64,000 bases of DNA, taken from contig NZ_QJHL01000002.1 of NCBI RefSeq assembly GCF_003202405.1, positions 682,001 to 746,000 of the forward strand. The letters run 5' to 3'. Origin of the DNA: Flavobacterium hydrophilum (GTDB taxonomy: Bacteria > Bacteroidota > Bacteroidia > Flavobacteriales > Flavobacteriaceae). The notes under the pieces are model-generated. The model searched no databases, was not told the origin of the DNA, and saw nothing but the letters and a program-made list of their open reading frames with translations. The position numbers and the translations under genes were made by a program. The first letter of the stretch is position 1; each line of letters starts with the position of its first letter. This document shows positions 1 through 8,956 of this stretch, piece after piece.

Positions 1-638
1 TCAAAATTCAGGGATTTTATGATGTTATTTTGCTTCGGGTTTTTTCCGTTTTTAACTGCTGTTAAATATTTTTTTAAAGCGCCAACGCTCGGGTCAATTC
101 CGATGGCGTTATCGTTTAAAATAACTAAGATATTAGCATCGGTAACTCCGGCGTGGTTCAGGCCTTCAAAAGCCATTCCGCTTGCAATGGAAGCATCACC
201 AATTACCGCAATATGCTGTTTGTTAAAATCACCTTTTAGTTTAGATGCAATTGCCATTCCGAGAGCTGCTGAAATTGAAGTTGAAGAATGCCCAACACCG
301 AAAGCATCATAAATACTTTCCTCTCTTTTTGGAAATCCTGAAACGCCTCCAAGTTGTCTGTTGGTGTGAAAGTTCTCTCTTCTTTCGGTCAGAATTTTAT
401 GTCCGTAAGCCTGATGTCCGACATCCCAAACTAATAAATCTTCGGGAGTATGAAAAACATAATGTAGTGCAATTGTCAATTCCACTACACCTAAACTCGC
501 GCCCAAATGCCCTTCTTTTACCGAAACAATATCGATGATGAAATCACGTAATTCCTGAGCAAGCTGAGGGAGCTGTTCTTCTTTTAAAAGACGTAAATCG
601 ACGGGATTGTAGATACCTGAAAGTAAATTGCTTTTCAT
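1..638 (-). CDS. dxs: 1-deoxy-D-xylulose-5-phosphate synthase, N-terminal part
   Basis: This is the first ~212 codons of DXS, which condenses pyruvate and glyceraldehyde 3-phosphate with thiamine diphosphate in the first step of the MEP isoprenoid pathway. The C-terminal two thirds lie outside the window. Visible family signatures are [17 protein letters not shown] near residue 45, the [11 protein letters not shown] block, and [18 protein letters not shown], the ThDP/Mg-binding region, where the usual GDG reads GDA. The ATG at 638 was chosen because it gives [15 protein letters not shown], the usual DXS N-terminus, and lies 16 bases downstream of a TAnnTTTG box (654-661). The next gene on the same strand, a TonB_C-like lipoprotein, ends at 693, so the dxs promoter sits just after it. 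Identification is secure; only the truncation limits it. Confidence 0.96.
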   Translation of the reverse strand, partial: MKSNLLSGIYNPVDLRLLKEEQLPQLAQELRDFIIDIVSVKEGHLGASLGVVELTIALHYVFHTPEDLLVWDVGHQAYGHKILTERRENFHTNRQLGGVSGFPKREESIYDAFGVGHSSTSISAALGMAIASKLKGDFNKQHIAVIGDASIASGMAFEGLNHAGVTDANILVILNDNAIGIDPSVGALKKYLTAVKNGKNPKQNNIIKSLNF

Positions 639-653
639 TGTAAGGATAAAAAG

Positions 654-661
654 CAAATTTA
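654..661 (-). promoter_or_regulatory. dxs promoter -7 box
   Basis: The minus strand reads TAAATTTG, a perfect TAnnTTTG Bacteroidota -7 element. The expected start of transcription near 650 leaves a leader of about 12 bases before the dxs ATG. No TTG -33 element stands out. Confidence 0.6.
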
Positions 662-692
662 CGGTTTTAAATTTAATTTTTTTGGCAGAGTC

Positions 693-1388
693 TTATTTCA
701 ATAAAATAGGTACTGAATATTGCATTTTTATTTTTTTACCATTAGACTCACCAGGCTGCCATTTAGGGCATAAGCTGAGAACCCTGGTAATTTCTTTTTC
801 AAGAGATTCTTCTACTGCCGGAGAACATTCAAGAAAAGATACAGTGCCATTTTTTTCTACTGCAAATGCGAGTGTGAAATTGAGTTTCCAATAACTTACA
901 CCTTCTGGTTTTTTATATTCTTTCATAAAAAAACTATGGAATTGATCAATACCGCCTGGAAATTCTGCATTTTTGTTAAGAGGAACTTCTGGCTTGTTTA
1001 GAGTTTCCTTTTTTGAAGTACTGTTTTTTTTGTCTTTTTCAGGATTAGTAATAATTTCCTCTGGTTTTGCAGATTTTATCTGATTTGCCTTTGGGGGTAA
1101 TGAAATAACTTCTTCATTATTGATTTCAATATTTTTTTCAGCATGTTCCTGGTTATCTTCTTCTGATAATTGAGAAGAGTGAGGAGCCTGTTTTGATTTG
1201 TTGATTTCATCTTTTTCTGAATCAGCAATTTCAATTTCGTTATTTTGCTTTTTGTTAGACTCTTTATCTGTACAACTAAATAAAGTTGTTCCTATGATAA
1301 TAAACAAAGCCTGTAAAAATATTTTAGAGTAATGTTTCAGCATTATTTTGTTTTGTTTTTCTCGAATAGTTGTTTGTTTTCTTTCCAT
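693..1388 (-). CDS. TonB_C-like lipoprotein, short paralogue
   Basis: This 231-residue protein has a lipoprotein-like hydrophobic segment ending in GTTLFSC (residues ~17-39), a long Lys/Glu/Asn-rich linker, and a C-terminal TonB_C-like domain (GGIDQFHSFFMKEYKKPEG through ...PKWQPGESNGKKIKMQYSVP). It is a paralogue of the gene just upstream; the TM segment and C-terminal domain align clearly, but the upstream gene's four-cysteine N-terminal domain is absent. Its ATG overlaps the upstream stop codon (TAATG), suggesting translational coupling; MLKHYSK, 15 codons later, is an alternative start. In Bacteroidota such domains occur in envelope proteins that need not power TonB receptors, so the true role is unknown. 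Confidence 0.8.
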   Translation of the reverse strand: MERKQTTIREKQNKIMLKHYSKIFLQALFIIIGTTLFSCTDKESNKKQNNEIEIADSEKDEINKSKQAPHSSQLSEEDNQEHAEKNIEINNEEVISLPPKANQIKSAKPEEIITNPEKDKKNSTSKKETLNKPEVPLNKNAEFPGGIDQFHSFFMKEYKKPEGVSYWKLNFTLAFAVEKNGTVSFLECSPAVEESLEKEITRVLSLCPKWQPGESNGKKIKMQYSVPILLK

Positions 1389-2263
1389 TATTGAAATGAC
1401 AAGGGTAAACTATATTTGATTCGTGTTTTTTTGCCATTTTGTTCTCCTGGCTGCCATTTGGGAGAAAGTTTTAAAACACGTGATATTTCTGCTTCTACTT
1501 TTGAGTCAATGTTTTTTGGGAATTCAAATGATGACAAGGAGCCGTCTTTTTCTATCACGAACGAAATTATAATTCTGCTTTTTGGCTTTTCAGCTTCCTT
1601 AGGAAGTTTTAATTCGTTTACTAAAAACTGATAAAAGTTATTAATTCCACCCGGATAGTCTGCTTTTGTTTCAATAACAGCTCCTGTAATATAAGTCTCT
1701 CCTTGCATATTAGATTCCTGTACTGATGCTTTGCAATCAGGAGTAGAAGAACTATTAATTTTGACATCGCTTATTTTAGTTTTTCCTTTTACAAATTTTA
1801 CGTTATCTGTTTTTGGCGGAGGAGGAGGTGGCGGTACAAAATTATTATTTCCCTTTATCTTAATCTTGCCAACTTGTATAGGTTCTGTTTTCGAAGTCTT
1901 AACGATTTCAATTTTATCAATTTTCTTTTTATCTCCATTTTTATCGGTACAACTAAACAAAGTTGTACCCATAGCAATAAACAATGCGAGTAAAAACATC
2001 TTATGATAATGATTTTGGGAATATAATATCTGACTTGGAATTTGAATTATGATATTGTCTAATTGCGTTTTTTTAAATCTTCCGCAAATTTTATTGCCTT
2101 GATTTTGAATAAAAAAATGCTGAATTTCTTCAGGAAGCATCGAGGTAAAATCAACAACAATTTTACTACAGCTCAAACAAAATCTTCCGTTATCTTTTGG
2201 AGACATTTTGTTCCAGTTTTCATGGCACGGTTCCGGAATAGCGATTTTGTAATTGTTTCCCAT
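1388..2263 (-). CDS. Four-cysteine plus TonB_C-like membrane protein
   Basis: This 291-residue protein has three parts. Residues 1-65 form a compact domain with C13, C29, C32 and C60 (CHENW, CLSC, KICGRF), a pattern that looks like a structural zinc site and is common at the N-terminus of Bacteroidota membrane proteins. A hydrophobic segment (~88-106, ending in TTLFSC) follows, then a linker with a run of seven prolines. The C-terminus (~205-291) is a TonB_C-like fold with PKWQPGEQNGKK. The N-terminal domain should be cytoplasmic and the C-terminal one periplasmic. It is the first gene of a coupled pair with the shorter paralogue and diverges from tadA, 62 bases away. The exact function is not known. 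Confidence 0.8.
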   Translation of the reverse strand: MGNNYKIAIPEPCHENWNKMSPKDNGRFCLSCSKIVVDFTSMLPEEIQHFFIQNQGNKICGRFKKTQLDNIIIQIPSQILYSQNHYHKMFLLALFIAMGTTLFSCTDKNGDKKKIDKIEIVKTSKTEPIQVGKIKIKGNNNFVPPPPPPPKTDNVKFVKGKTKISDVKINSSSTPDCKASVQESNMQGETYITGAVIETKADYPGGINNFYQFLVNELKLPKEAEKPKSRIIISFVIEKDGSLSSFEFPKNIDSKVEAEISRVLKLSPKWQPGEQNGKKTRIKYSLPLSFQ

Positions 2264-2313
2264 TTTTAAAATATCAAAAAATAAAAGTAATAAAAATTCC
2301 TAAGTAAAAAATG

Positions 2314-2321
2314 TATTTTTG
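2314..2321 (+). promoter_or_regulatory. tadA promoter -7 box
   Basis: TATTTTTG matches TAnnTTTG exactly and ends only four bases before the ATG at 2326. If transcription starts about 4-5 bases after the box, the tadA message is leaderless or nearly so. The position also argues against an upstream in-frame ATG at 2311. Confidence 0.6.
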
Positions 2322-2325
2322 TTTC

Positions 2326-2769
2326 ATGATAAATCCCTTCACCGACGAGTATTTTATGAAGAAAGCTTTACAGGAAGCTGAAATGGCTTTTAATAAAGGC
2401 GAAATTCCTGTTGGGGCTGTCATTGTAGTGGCTAATAAAGTAATTGCAAGCAGTCATAATTTGACGGAATTGTTAAATGATGTTACGGCTCATGCCGAAA
2501 TGCAGTCGATAACCGCAGCTGCTAATTTTCTGGGCGGGAAATATTTAAAGGATTGTACTTTGTATGTCACTTTAGAACCTTGTCAGATGTGTGCCGGTGC
2601 GTTGTACTGGAGCCAGATTTCTAAAATTGTTTTTGGAGCCAGAGATGAACAGAGAGGTTTTATGGCTATGGGAACAAAACTGCATCCCAAAACTACTGTC
2701 GTTTCCGGTATTATGGCGAATGAAGCTGCCGATTTAATGAAACGTTTTTTTCTGGAAAGACGTAAATAG
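2326..2769 (+). CDS. tadA: tRNA-specific adenosine deaminase TadA
   Basis: This 147-residue zinc deaminase converts A34 to inosine in the tRNA-Arg(ACG) anticodon. The catalytic motif HAE is at residues 56-58 and the zinc ligands PCQMC give C86 and C89; the first helix and the MINPFTDEYFMKKAL start are typical of the family. The ATG at 2326 was preferred to one at 2311 because a TAnnTTTG promoter box lies between them. A paralogous guanine or cytosine deaminase is possible on motif alone, but the length and the terminal FFLERRK favour TadA. It is followed by a copy of the dispersed structured repeat (2784-2868). Confidence 0.93.
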   Translation: MINPFTDEYFMKKALQEAEMAFNKGEIPVGAVIVVANKVIASSHNLTELLNDVTAHAEMQSITAAANFLGGKYLKDCTLYVTLEPCQMCAGALYWSQISKIVFGARDEQRGFMAMGTKLHPKTTVVSGIMANEAADLMKRFFLERRK

Positions 2770-2783
2770 TCTTATGAAAACCT

Positions 2784-2868
2784 GAGCCCTAGCCCAGATG
2801 GAAGCGGCATCCTTTTTATTCGCTTTTTTGCGAATAAAAAGATATAGCGGACAGCTGGAAATAGCTCC
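2784..2868 (+). repeat. Dispersed structured RNA-like repeat, copy 1
   Basis: This ~85-base element has conserved flanks (TAGCCCAGATGGAAGCGG and GATATAGCGGACAGCTGG) around a long hairpin (CTTTTTATTCGC with GCGAATAAAAAG). Outer pairs GAGC/GCTC and CCAG/CTGG can enclose the hairpin. Three further copies lie at 11444-11530, 33383-33481 and 53884-53963. The hairpin sequence differs between copies but stays self-complementary, and the flanking helix changes in step, so it is likely a structured RNA, possibly the Rfam Flavo-1 motif. It lies after tadA and ~175 bases before the alpha-2-macroglobulin gene, in the same direction as both. Confidence 0.75.
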
Positions 2869-3044
2869 TGATTATTTCTATAATTGCTTGTGAGCTTCAA
2901 CAAAAGTTAAATAGCAGTCGTACGGAAATTTCTTCTTAAAAATATTTTACTTTTAACATAATTTAAATTACTTTTTACTGTTATGCATTTAATAGTAAAC
3001 TCTGTTAATTTTATAGTTTCGTAACCCATTAACTCTAAATAAAA

Positions 3045-6000
3045 GTGAAAACAAAAGGATTAGTTCTCGTGCTTTGTGTGTTTTTTATTTTTCAATCCTG
3101 CGGAAGAAAATCAGCTGCAGATTTTAATTCTGATTTTTCACTATTTAAAGAGTATATCACCAGTTTTACAGGCGGAATTGTTTCTTCCGATTCTGATATT
3201 CGTGTGGTTTTGGCTTTTGATAAAAACGACTGGAAACCGAATCAGGAACTGGATGACGATTTGTTTGATATTTCTCCAAGTGTAAGCGGAAAAGTGGTAG
3301 CACTTTCGACTAATACCTTAGCCTTTATTCCGGAGAAAAAACTAAAACCGGGAACCGAATATCAGGTTACTTTAAACCTGGATAAACTGACAGCCATTCC
3401 GAAAGAGAAAGAAGAGGAACTTTCAAAATTCAACTTTACAGTTAAGACCTTTAAACAGGATTTTACCATAAATACGGCTGATATTCAATCGTACAGCAAA
3501 GAGTATCAGTATTTGAACTGTGTTTTAAAAACAGCAGATAATATTGATTTGGAAACGGCTAAAAAATTAGTTGAAGCCAAACAAAAAGGGAATGACCTTA
3601 AAATTAAGTTTGATAGAAATCCGGTTTCAGGCAAAGAGTTTCATTTTATAATTGACAGTATTCAGCGCTATTCTGAAGCCACAAATCTGGAAATTATTTA
3701 TGATGGGGATGATTTTGATATTGATCAGAAAGGACAAATCGATTTTCCGATTACAGGTATTAATGAGTTTAAAGTCATAAAAGTTGATGTTCCTGACGGG
3801 AATAATCAGTCTGTTGTCATTAATTTCTCTGAACCTCTGGAAAAGGGGCAGGATTTTGCAGGATTGGTTTCAATTCAGAATACCAATAATCTGAAATTTT
3901 CTACTCAGGGCAATTTACTGAAAGTTTATTTTACGAATCAAAATGCTCCTAAAAAAGAAGAGCCAATTCCGGTTGTAGTAGAAGAACCTGTTTATGCTAC
4001 CGTTGATTCTGCTGCAGTTGCTGTAGACTCGGCTTCAGTTGTAGTTGATTCTGCAGCCGCTGCTGTTGAAGAAGTAGAAGTTGTGGAAGAAGTTGTTGAA
4101 GCAGAACCGGAACAAGTTGTAACAGGTGAATTGTTGCTGGAGATTTTCCAGGGAATTGAAAGCCAGTACGGAAAAAAATTAGAAGCAAATTACTCAGAGA
4201 AGATCTCTTTTGATCAGATAAAACCAAATGTTCGTTTTATTAAAAACGGAACGATTCTGCCAAGTTCAAATAATTTAAAATTAAATTTTGAAGCAGTAAA
4301 CCTTAGCGCAGTTGACGTAAAGGTTTATAAAATTTACAAAAATAATATTCTGCAGTTTCTTCAATATAATGAATTAAACGGAGCACAAAATCTCAAAAAA
4401 GTCGCTCAGCCAATCGCCAAAACAACCCTGAATTTAAAGGAAAGTACATTGGTAAATTTAACCAAATGGAATACGTACGCCTTAGATTTATCTAAAATCA
4501 TAAAACCGGAACCGGGTGCGATTTACAGAGTGGAATTTGAATACAAAAGAAAATATTCGTTATACAAATGTGAAACTTCAGACGAAGATTCAAATCAGGA
4601 AGAGGAAGAAGAGGTTGATGAAAATGATGTAAACTATAGCGGCAATTCGTATGACGATTACTATTATGATGATTATGACTGGAGAGAAAGCCAGGATCCA
4701 TGCACAGGCTCTTATTATTATAATGCTAAAATCGCAACTAATATTCTGGCGACAGATTTAGGTGTAATTGCCAAAAGAGGCGAAAATAAGTCGTATTTAT
4801 TCGCAGTAAATAATATTGTAACAACAGAGCCGGTTTCGAATGCTAGAGTGGATTTATACAATTTTCAACAGCAAAAAATTGCCAGTGAAGCAACCAGCAG
4901 TGAAGGGATTGCATCTTTTCAACTGGATAAATTCGCCTATTTTGCTATTGTTACTTTAGGAGATCAATCGACTTATGTGAAGCTGGATGACGGGCTTTCA
5001 TTGTCAGTCAGTAATTTTGATGTTGCCGGTGAAACCCTTCAAAAAGGATTAAAAGGTTTTATTTACGGAGAGCGCGGAGTCTGGCGTCCGGGAGATAATT
5101 TGTATTTGTCTTTTATTTTAAATGATGCTTCGAACAAATTGCCAAAATCACATCCAATCAAATTCAGACTGAATGATCCTAACGGAAAAACGGTTTATCA
5201 GACTGTTCAAAAAACAAATGAACTAAATCATTATGCGTTTACGGTTCCTACAAATGCAGATGCTCCAACTGGAAACTGGGAAGCGATGGTGAGTGTTGGT
5301 GGTGCTAAATTTTACAAAAGCATTAAAATTGAAACGATCAAGCCAAATCGTTTAAAAATTAAAAATACGTTTAGCAGAAAAACACTTTCGTCATCATATC
5401 CAAATACAGATAATCTGGAAGTGACATGGCTGCACGGTGCAATTGCTAAAAATCTGAATGTAGAAATGCAGGCAAAATTTTCTCAGCAAACGACGACTTT
5501 TAAAGGATATGAGAAATTTAGTTTTGATGATTTAGTGCGCCAGTTCAGTACAGAAGAAATTAATGTTTTTTCTGGGAAATTAAACGAAAGCGGAAAAGCT
5601 TCGGTAAATATTGAGCCAAAATTACAAGGTCAGGCGCCAGGAATGCTTCGTGCTTCATTCATTACAAAAGTTTATGAAGAAGGAGGAGATTTTAGTACTG
5701 ATGTGATGTCAACAACTTATTCGCCTTATAAAACGTATGTCGGAATTAAGTCGCCTGAACCTAATAAATACGGAATGCTGGAAACCAGAACCAATAATCG
5801 TTTTGAAGTGGTAACGGTTGATGAAAACGGAAGGCCAAAATCAGTTCGAAATCTGGAAGTAAGGATTTATAAAGTAGAATGGAGATGGTGGTGGGATTCT
5901 TCGAGTGATAATTTATCGAATTACAATTCGTCGAATGCTACAACATCCTATAAATCCACTATAATAAATACCGATTCCAGTGGAAGGGGAAGTTTTCAGT

Positions 6001-8735
6001 TTGCTTTAACGGATGAAGAGTGGGGACGCTATCTAATTCGAGTAGAAGATCAGCAAGATGGTCATGCGACTTCTTTAACCGTAAATATTGACTGGCCAAT
6101 CTGGTCCGGAAAAACGAGAAACAGAGATGCTTCTACAGCCAATATGCTGGTTTTTTCTACAGATAAAAAGAATTATGCAGTAGGTGAAAAAGCACAGATT
6201 TCTTTCCCTTCGAGTGAAGGCGGACGTGCTTTAATTTCGATCGAGAACGGATCAAAAGTAATACAGACCATTTGGGCGGAAACTAAAAAAGGTGAAACAA
6301 AAGTTGAGGTTCCAATTACAGGAGCCATGGCGCCAAACGTCTATTTTAACATCACGTTATTACAGCCTCATGCTTCAACCAAAAACGATTCACCTATTCG
6401 TATGTACGGAATTGTTCCGATTGAGGTAGTGGATAAAAATACTATTTTGGCTCCAACACTTTCAATGCCTGATGTTCTAAAACCGGAGCAGAATTTTACA
6501 GTTAAAGTGGGAGAAAAATCAGGTAAAGAAATGACCTATACAATCGCGGTTGTAGATGAAGGACTTTTGGATTTAACCCGTTTTAAAACACCAAATGCCT
6601 GGGATAGCTTCTATGTTCGTGAAGCTTTAGGCGTAAAAACCTGGGATATTTATGATGATGTAATCGGAGCTTATGGTGGAAAAATAAACCAGATTTTCAG
6701 TATTGGTGGTGATCAGGATTTAGGCGGCGGAAAAGCGAAGAAAGCCAACCGTTTTAAACCTGTTGTATTATACTACGGACCGTTTAAATTAGGAAAAGGA
6801 GAAACGAAATCCCATCAGTTAAAATTGCCGAAATATATTGGTTCGGTCCGAACAATGGTTGTGGCAGGAGACGCGAATACAAGCGCTTACGGAAGTGTTG
6901 AAAAAGCAACTCCGGTAAAAAGTCCGCTGATGGTTTTGGCTTCATTGCCACGAAAAATTTCACCATCAGAGAAAGTAACGCTTCCGGTAACGATTTTTGC
7001 AACTGAAAATAAAATCAAAAATGTTTCAGTTCAGGTAAAAACAAGCAACGGATTGAGAGTTATTGGAAGCGCGGTTCAGAGATTGAAATTCAAACAGCCT
7101 GATGAAAAAATGGCTTATTTTAATTTGGTTGTAGGATCTGCAACCGGAATTGCAAAAGTTCAGGTAATTGCGACTTCAGGAAGCGAGAAATCAGTTTATG
7201 ATGTTGAAATCGATATGACAAATCCAAATCCGGTTACGAGTACTTTTACGGATGTTGTTCTAACGCCAAACAGTACTAAAACAATTTCATGGAAAACGTT
7301 TGGAATTGCGGGAAGTAATAAAGCAAGACTGGAAGTTTCGTCAATGCCTTCAATGAATTTGAATGGAAGATTACAATTCTTAATTCAATATCCTCATGGT
7401 TGCGTTGAACAAACAACTTCATCAGTTTTTCCACAATTGTACTTAGGAGATGTTGCGGATATTGATACGAAACGAAAAGATCTGATTCAGAAAAATATTG
7501 CTGCAGGAATTGCGAGATTGGGCAATTTTCAATTGTCAAATGGTGGAATGCCGTATTGGCAAGGAAATGCAATTGCAGATGACTGGGGAACTTCTTATGC
7601 CGGACATTTCTTAATTGAAGCAGAGAAAAAAGGATATGTATTACCGATTAATTTCAAATCAAAATGGCTGGGATATCAGCAACGCGAAGCAAAACAATGG
7701 CGTTTTGAACCGAAATATGGAAATGATTTAGCTCAGGCCTATCGTTTGTACACTTTGGCTTTAGCAGGAAATGCCGATTTATCAGCAATGAACAGGTTGA
7801 GAGAAACAAAAGGGATTTCAAACGAAAGTATGCTTCGTTTAGCTGCAGCCTATGTTTTAGCAGGTCAGAAATCAGCTGGACAAAGCCTATTTTTACGTAC
7901 CAGTATTGATGGAAGTTCAGATGGCTACAGTTATTACTATTATGGATCAAGTGAGAGAAACAGGGCAATGGCTCTGGAAACGATGCTTCTTTTAGGACAG
8001 AAGCAAAAAGCTTTTACAACAGCCGTAAAACTGGCGAAAGAAATGTCGGCCAATCAATGGATGAGTACGCAGACAACGGCTTATTGTTTGTATGCAATGT
8101 CGAAATTTGCGGTGACTAACGGTCCAAAAGGAATCAATATTCAATTTAGTAAAAACGGAAAAGGAGAAACCATCAACACAGGTAAATCGGTTGCAGATCG
8201 TAGTTTGTCAGTTACTTCAGGAGCAAATAGTATTACGCTGAAAAACAATAAAGCGAATACAGTTTATGTTCGCGTATTGAATACCGGAATATTGCCAATC
8301 GGTCAGGAAAATGCAGTTCAGAGCGATGTTACGGCTTCTATTGTTTTCAAAAACAGAAAAGGAAGTATCATTAATGTTTCGAGAATCAATCAGGGAACTG
8401 AGTTTGTTGCCGAGGTTACGATTAAAAATCAAAGAGGAGAGAGCGTTCAAAACGTAGCGCTATCTCAAATTCTGCCTTCAGGATTTGAAATTGTAAATAC
8501 GCGTTTCACCGATTATGGAGATGCTGTGAATAACATTGCAGATTATATTGATATCCGCGATGACAGAACGAATTTCTATTTCGGAATGAAATCCAGAGAA
8601 ACCAAAGTTTTCCGTATTCTGTTAAACGCATCTTATCTAGGGAATTATTATCTGCCGGGATTACAATGCGAAGCAATGTACGATAATACATTCTTAGCAA
8701 GAACAAAAGGCTTCTGGGTTGAGGTTGTGAAATAA
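3045..8735 (+). CDS. Alpha-2-macroglobulin family lipoprotein
   Basis: This 1896-residue bacterial alpha-2-macroglobulin is anchored as a lipoprotein (signal ending in FIFQSCG) and should trap foreign proteases at the cell envelope. The order is N-terminal Ig-like/MG domains, an acidic Ala/Val/Glu-rich insertion (~310-360), a second acidic Tyr/Asp-rich insertion (~505-560), the MG2 region (GFIYGERGVWRPGDNLYLS), the A2M region and the thioester domain. The thioester motif is CVEQ with C1453 and Q1456 retained. Translation starts at a GTG because an in-frame stop lies at 3036-3038. The next gene is penicillin-binding protein 1C, the classical partner known from E. coli yfhM-pbpC. Family assignment is secure. 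Confidence 0.93.
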   Translation: MKTKGLVLVLCVFFIFQSCGRKSAADFNSDFSLFKEYITSFTGGIVSSDSDIRVVLAFDKNDWKPNQELDDDLFDISPSVSGKVVALSTNTLAFIPEKKLKPGTEYQVTLNLDKLTAIPKEKEEELSKFNFTVKTFKQDFTINTADIQSYSKEYQYLNCVLKTADNIDLETAKKLVEAKQKGNDLKIKFDRNPVSGKEFHFIIDSIQRYSEATNLEIIYDGDDFDIDQKGQIDFPITGINEFKVIKVDVPDGNNQSVVINFSEPLEKGQDFAGLVSIQNTNNLKFSTQGNLLKVYFTNQNAPKKEEPIPVVVEEPVYATVDSAAVAVDSASVVVDSAAAAVEEVEVVEEVVEAEPEQVVTGELLLEIFQGIESQYGKKLEANYSEKISFDQIKPNVRFIKNGTILPSSNNLKLNFEAVNLSAVDVKVYKIYKNNILQFLQYNELNGAQNLKKVAQPIAKTTLNLKESTLVNLTKWNTYALDLSKIIKPEPGAIYRVEFEYKRKYSLYKCETSDEDSNQEEEEEVDENDVNYSGNSYDDYYYDDYDWRESQDPCTGSYYYNAKIATNILATDLGVIAKRGENKSYLFAVNNIVTTEPVSNARVDLYNFQQQKIASEATSSEGIASFQLDKFAYFAIVTLGDQSTYVKLDDGLSLSVSNFDVAGETLQKGLKGFIYGERGVWRPGDNLYLSFILNDASNKLPKSHPIKFRLNDPNGKTVYQTVQKTNELNHYAFTVPTNADAPTGNWEAMVSVGGAKFYKSIKIETIKPNRLKIKNTFSRKTLSSSYPNTDNLEVTWLHGAIAKNLNVEMQAKFSQQTTTFKGYEKFSFDDLVRQFSTEEINVFSGKLNESGKASVNIEPKLQGQAPGMLRASFITKVYEEGGDFSTDVMSTTYSPYKTYVGIKSPEPNKYGMLETRTNNRFEVVTVDENGRPKSVRNLEVRIYKVEWRWWWDSSSDNLSNYNSSNATTSYKSTIINTDSSGRGSFQFALTDEEWGRYLIRVEDQQDGHATSLTVNIDWPIWSGKTRNRDASTANMLVFSTDKKNYAVGEKAQISFPSSEGGRALISIENGSKVIQTIWAETKKGETKVEVPITGAMAPNVYFNITLLQPHASTKNDSPIRMYGIVPIEVVDKNTILAPTLSMPDVLKPEQNFTVKVGEKSGKEMTYTIAVVDEGLLDLTRFKTPNAWDSFYVREALGVKTWDIYDDVIGAYGGKINQIFSIGGDQDLGGGKAKKANRFKPVVLYYGPFKLGKGETKSHQLKLPKYIGSVRTMVVAGDANTSAYGSVEKATPVKSPLMVLASLPRKISPSEKVTLPVTIFATENKIKNVSVQVKTSNGLRVIGSAVQRLKFKQPDEKMAYFNLVVGSATGIAKVQVIATSGSEKSVYDVEIDMTNPNPVTSTFTDVVLTPNSTKTISWKTFGIAGSNKARLEVSSMPSMNLNGRLQFLIQYPHGCVEQTTSSVFPQLYLGDVADIDTKRKDLIQKNIAAGIARLGNFQLSNGGMPYWQGNAIADDWGTSYAGHFLIEAEKKGYVLPINFKSKWLGYQQREAKQWRFEPKYGNDLAQAYRLYTLALAGNADLSAMNRLRETKGISNESMLRLAAAYVLAGQKSAGQSLFLRTSIDGSSDGYSYYYYGSSERNRAMALETMLLLGQKQKAFTTAVKLAKEMSANQWMSTQTTAYCLYAMSKFAVTNGPKGINIQFSKNGKGETINTGKSVADRSLSVTSGANSITLKNNKANTVYVRVLNTGILPIGQENAVQSDVTASIVFKNRKGSIINVSRINQGTEFVAEVTIKNQRGESVQNVALSQILPSGFEIVNTRFTDYGDAVNNIADYIDIRDDRTNFYFGMKSRETKVFRILLNASYLGNYYLPGLQCEAMYDNTFLARTKGFWVEVVK

Positions 8736-8804
8736 AATAATCAGCCATAGATTACACGGATTAAAAGGATTTTTGAAACTGTGAACTTTGTGGTATATAA
8801 GTTT

Positions 8805-8896
8805 CTCGCAGATTTGCTTCGCCTGTTCGCTGTCGCTCGGGTTGCAGATCAGGCAGATAAAAATAAAATCTGCGGAATCTGCGGAATCGGCGAGCA
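8805..8896. repeat. Degenerate intergenic inverted repeat
   Basis: The space between the alpha-2-macroglobulin and pbpC genes holds repeated CTGCGGAATCTGCGG-like words and an outer inverted repeat (CTCGCAGATTT against AAATCTGCG...CGAG). Similar 'cagattaaaaatctg' text recurs at ~48721-48785. It also contains a 24-base word (8818-8841) that recurs with three changes at 11366-11389. No coding potential is seen; this looks like decayed repeat sequence common between Flavobacterium genes. Confidence 0.5.
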
Positions 8897-8956
8897 AAAA
8901 AAACTTTGTGAACTTTGCGAATAACTTAGCGCCTTTGCGGTTAAATAATTACTACG

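Noticed and set aside
1731..2006. Plus-strand open frame with a glycine run opposite the TonB_C-like gene
   Set aside because: It is the reverse of the seven-proline linker of the minus-strand gene, with no start context or family signal.
3970..4120. Val/Ala/Glu-rich stretch in the alpha-2-macroglobulin gene as a separate gene or repeat
   Set aside because: It is an in-frame low-complexity linker between domains; the reading frame is continuous.
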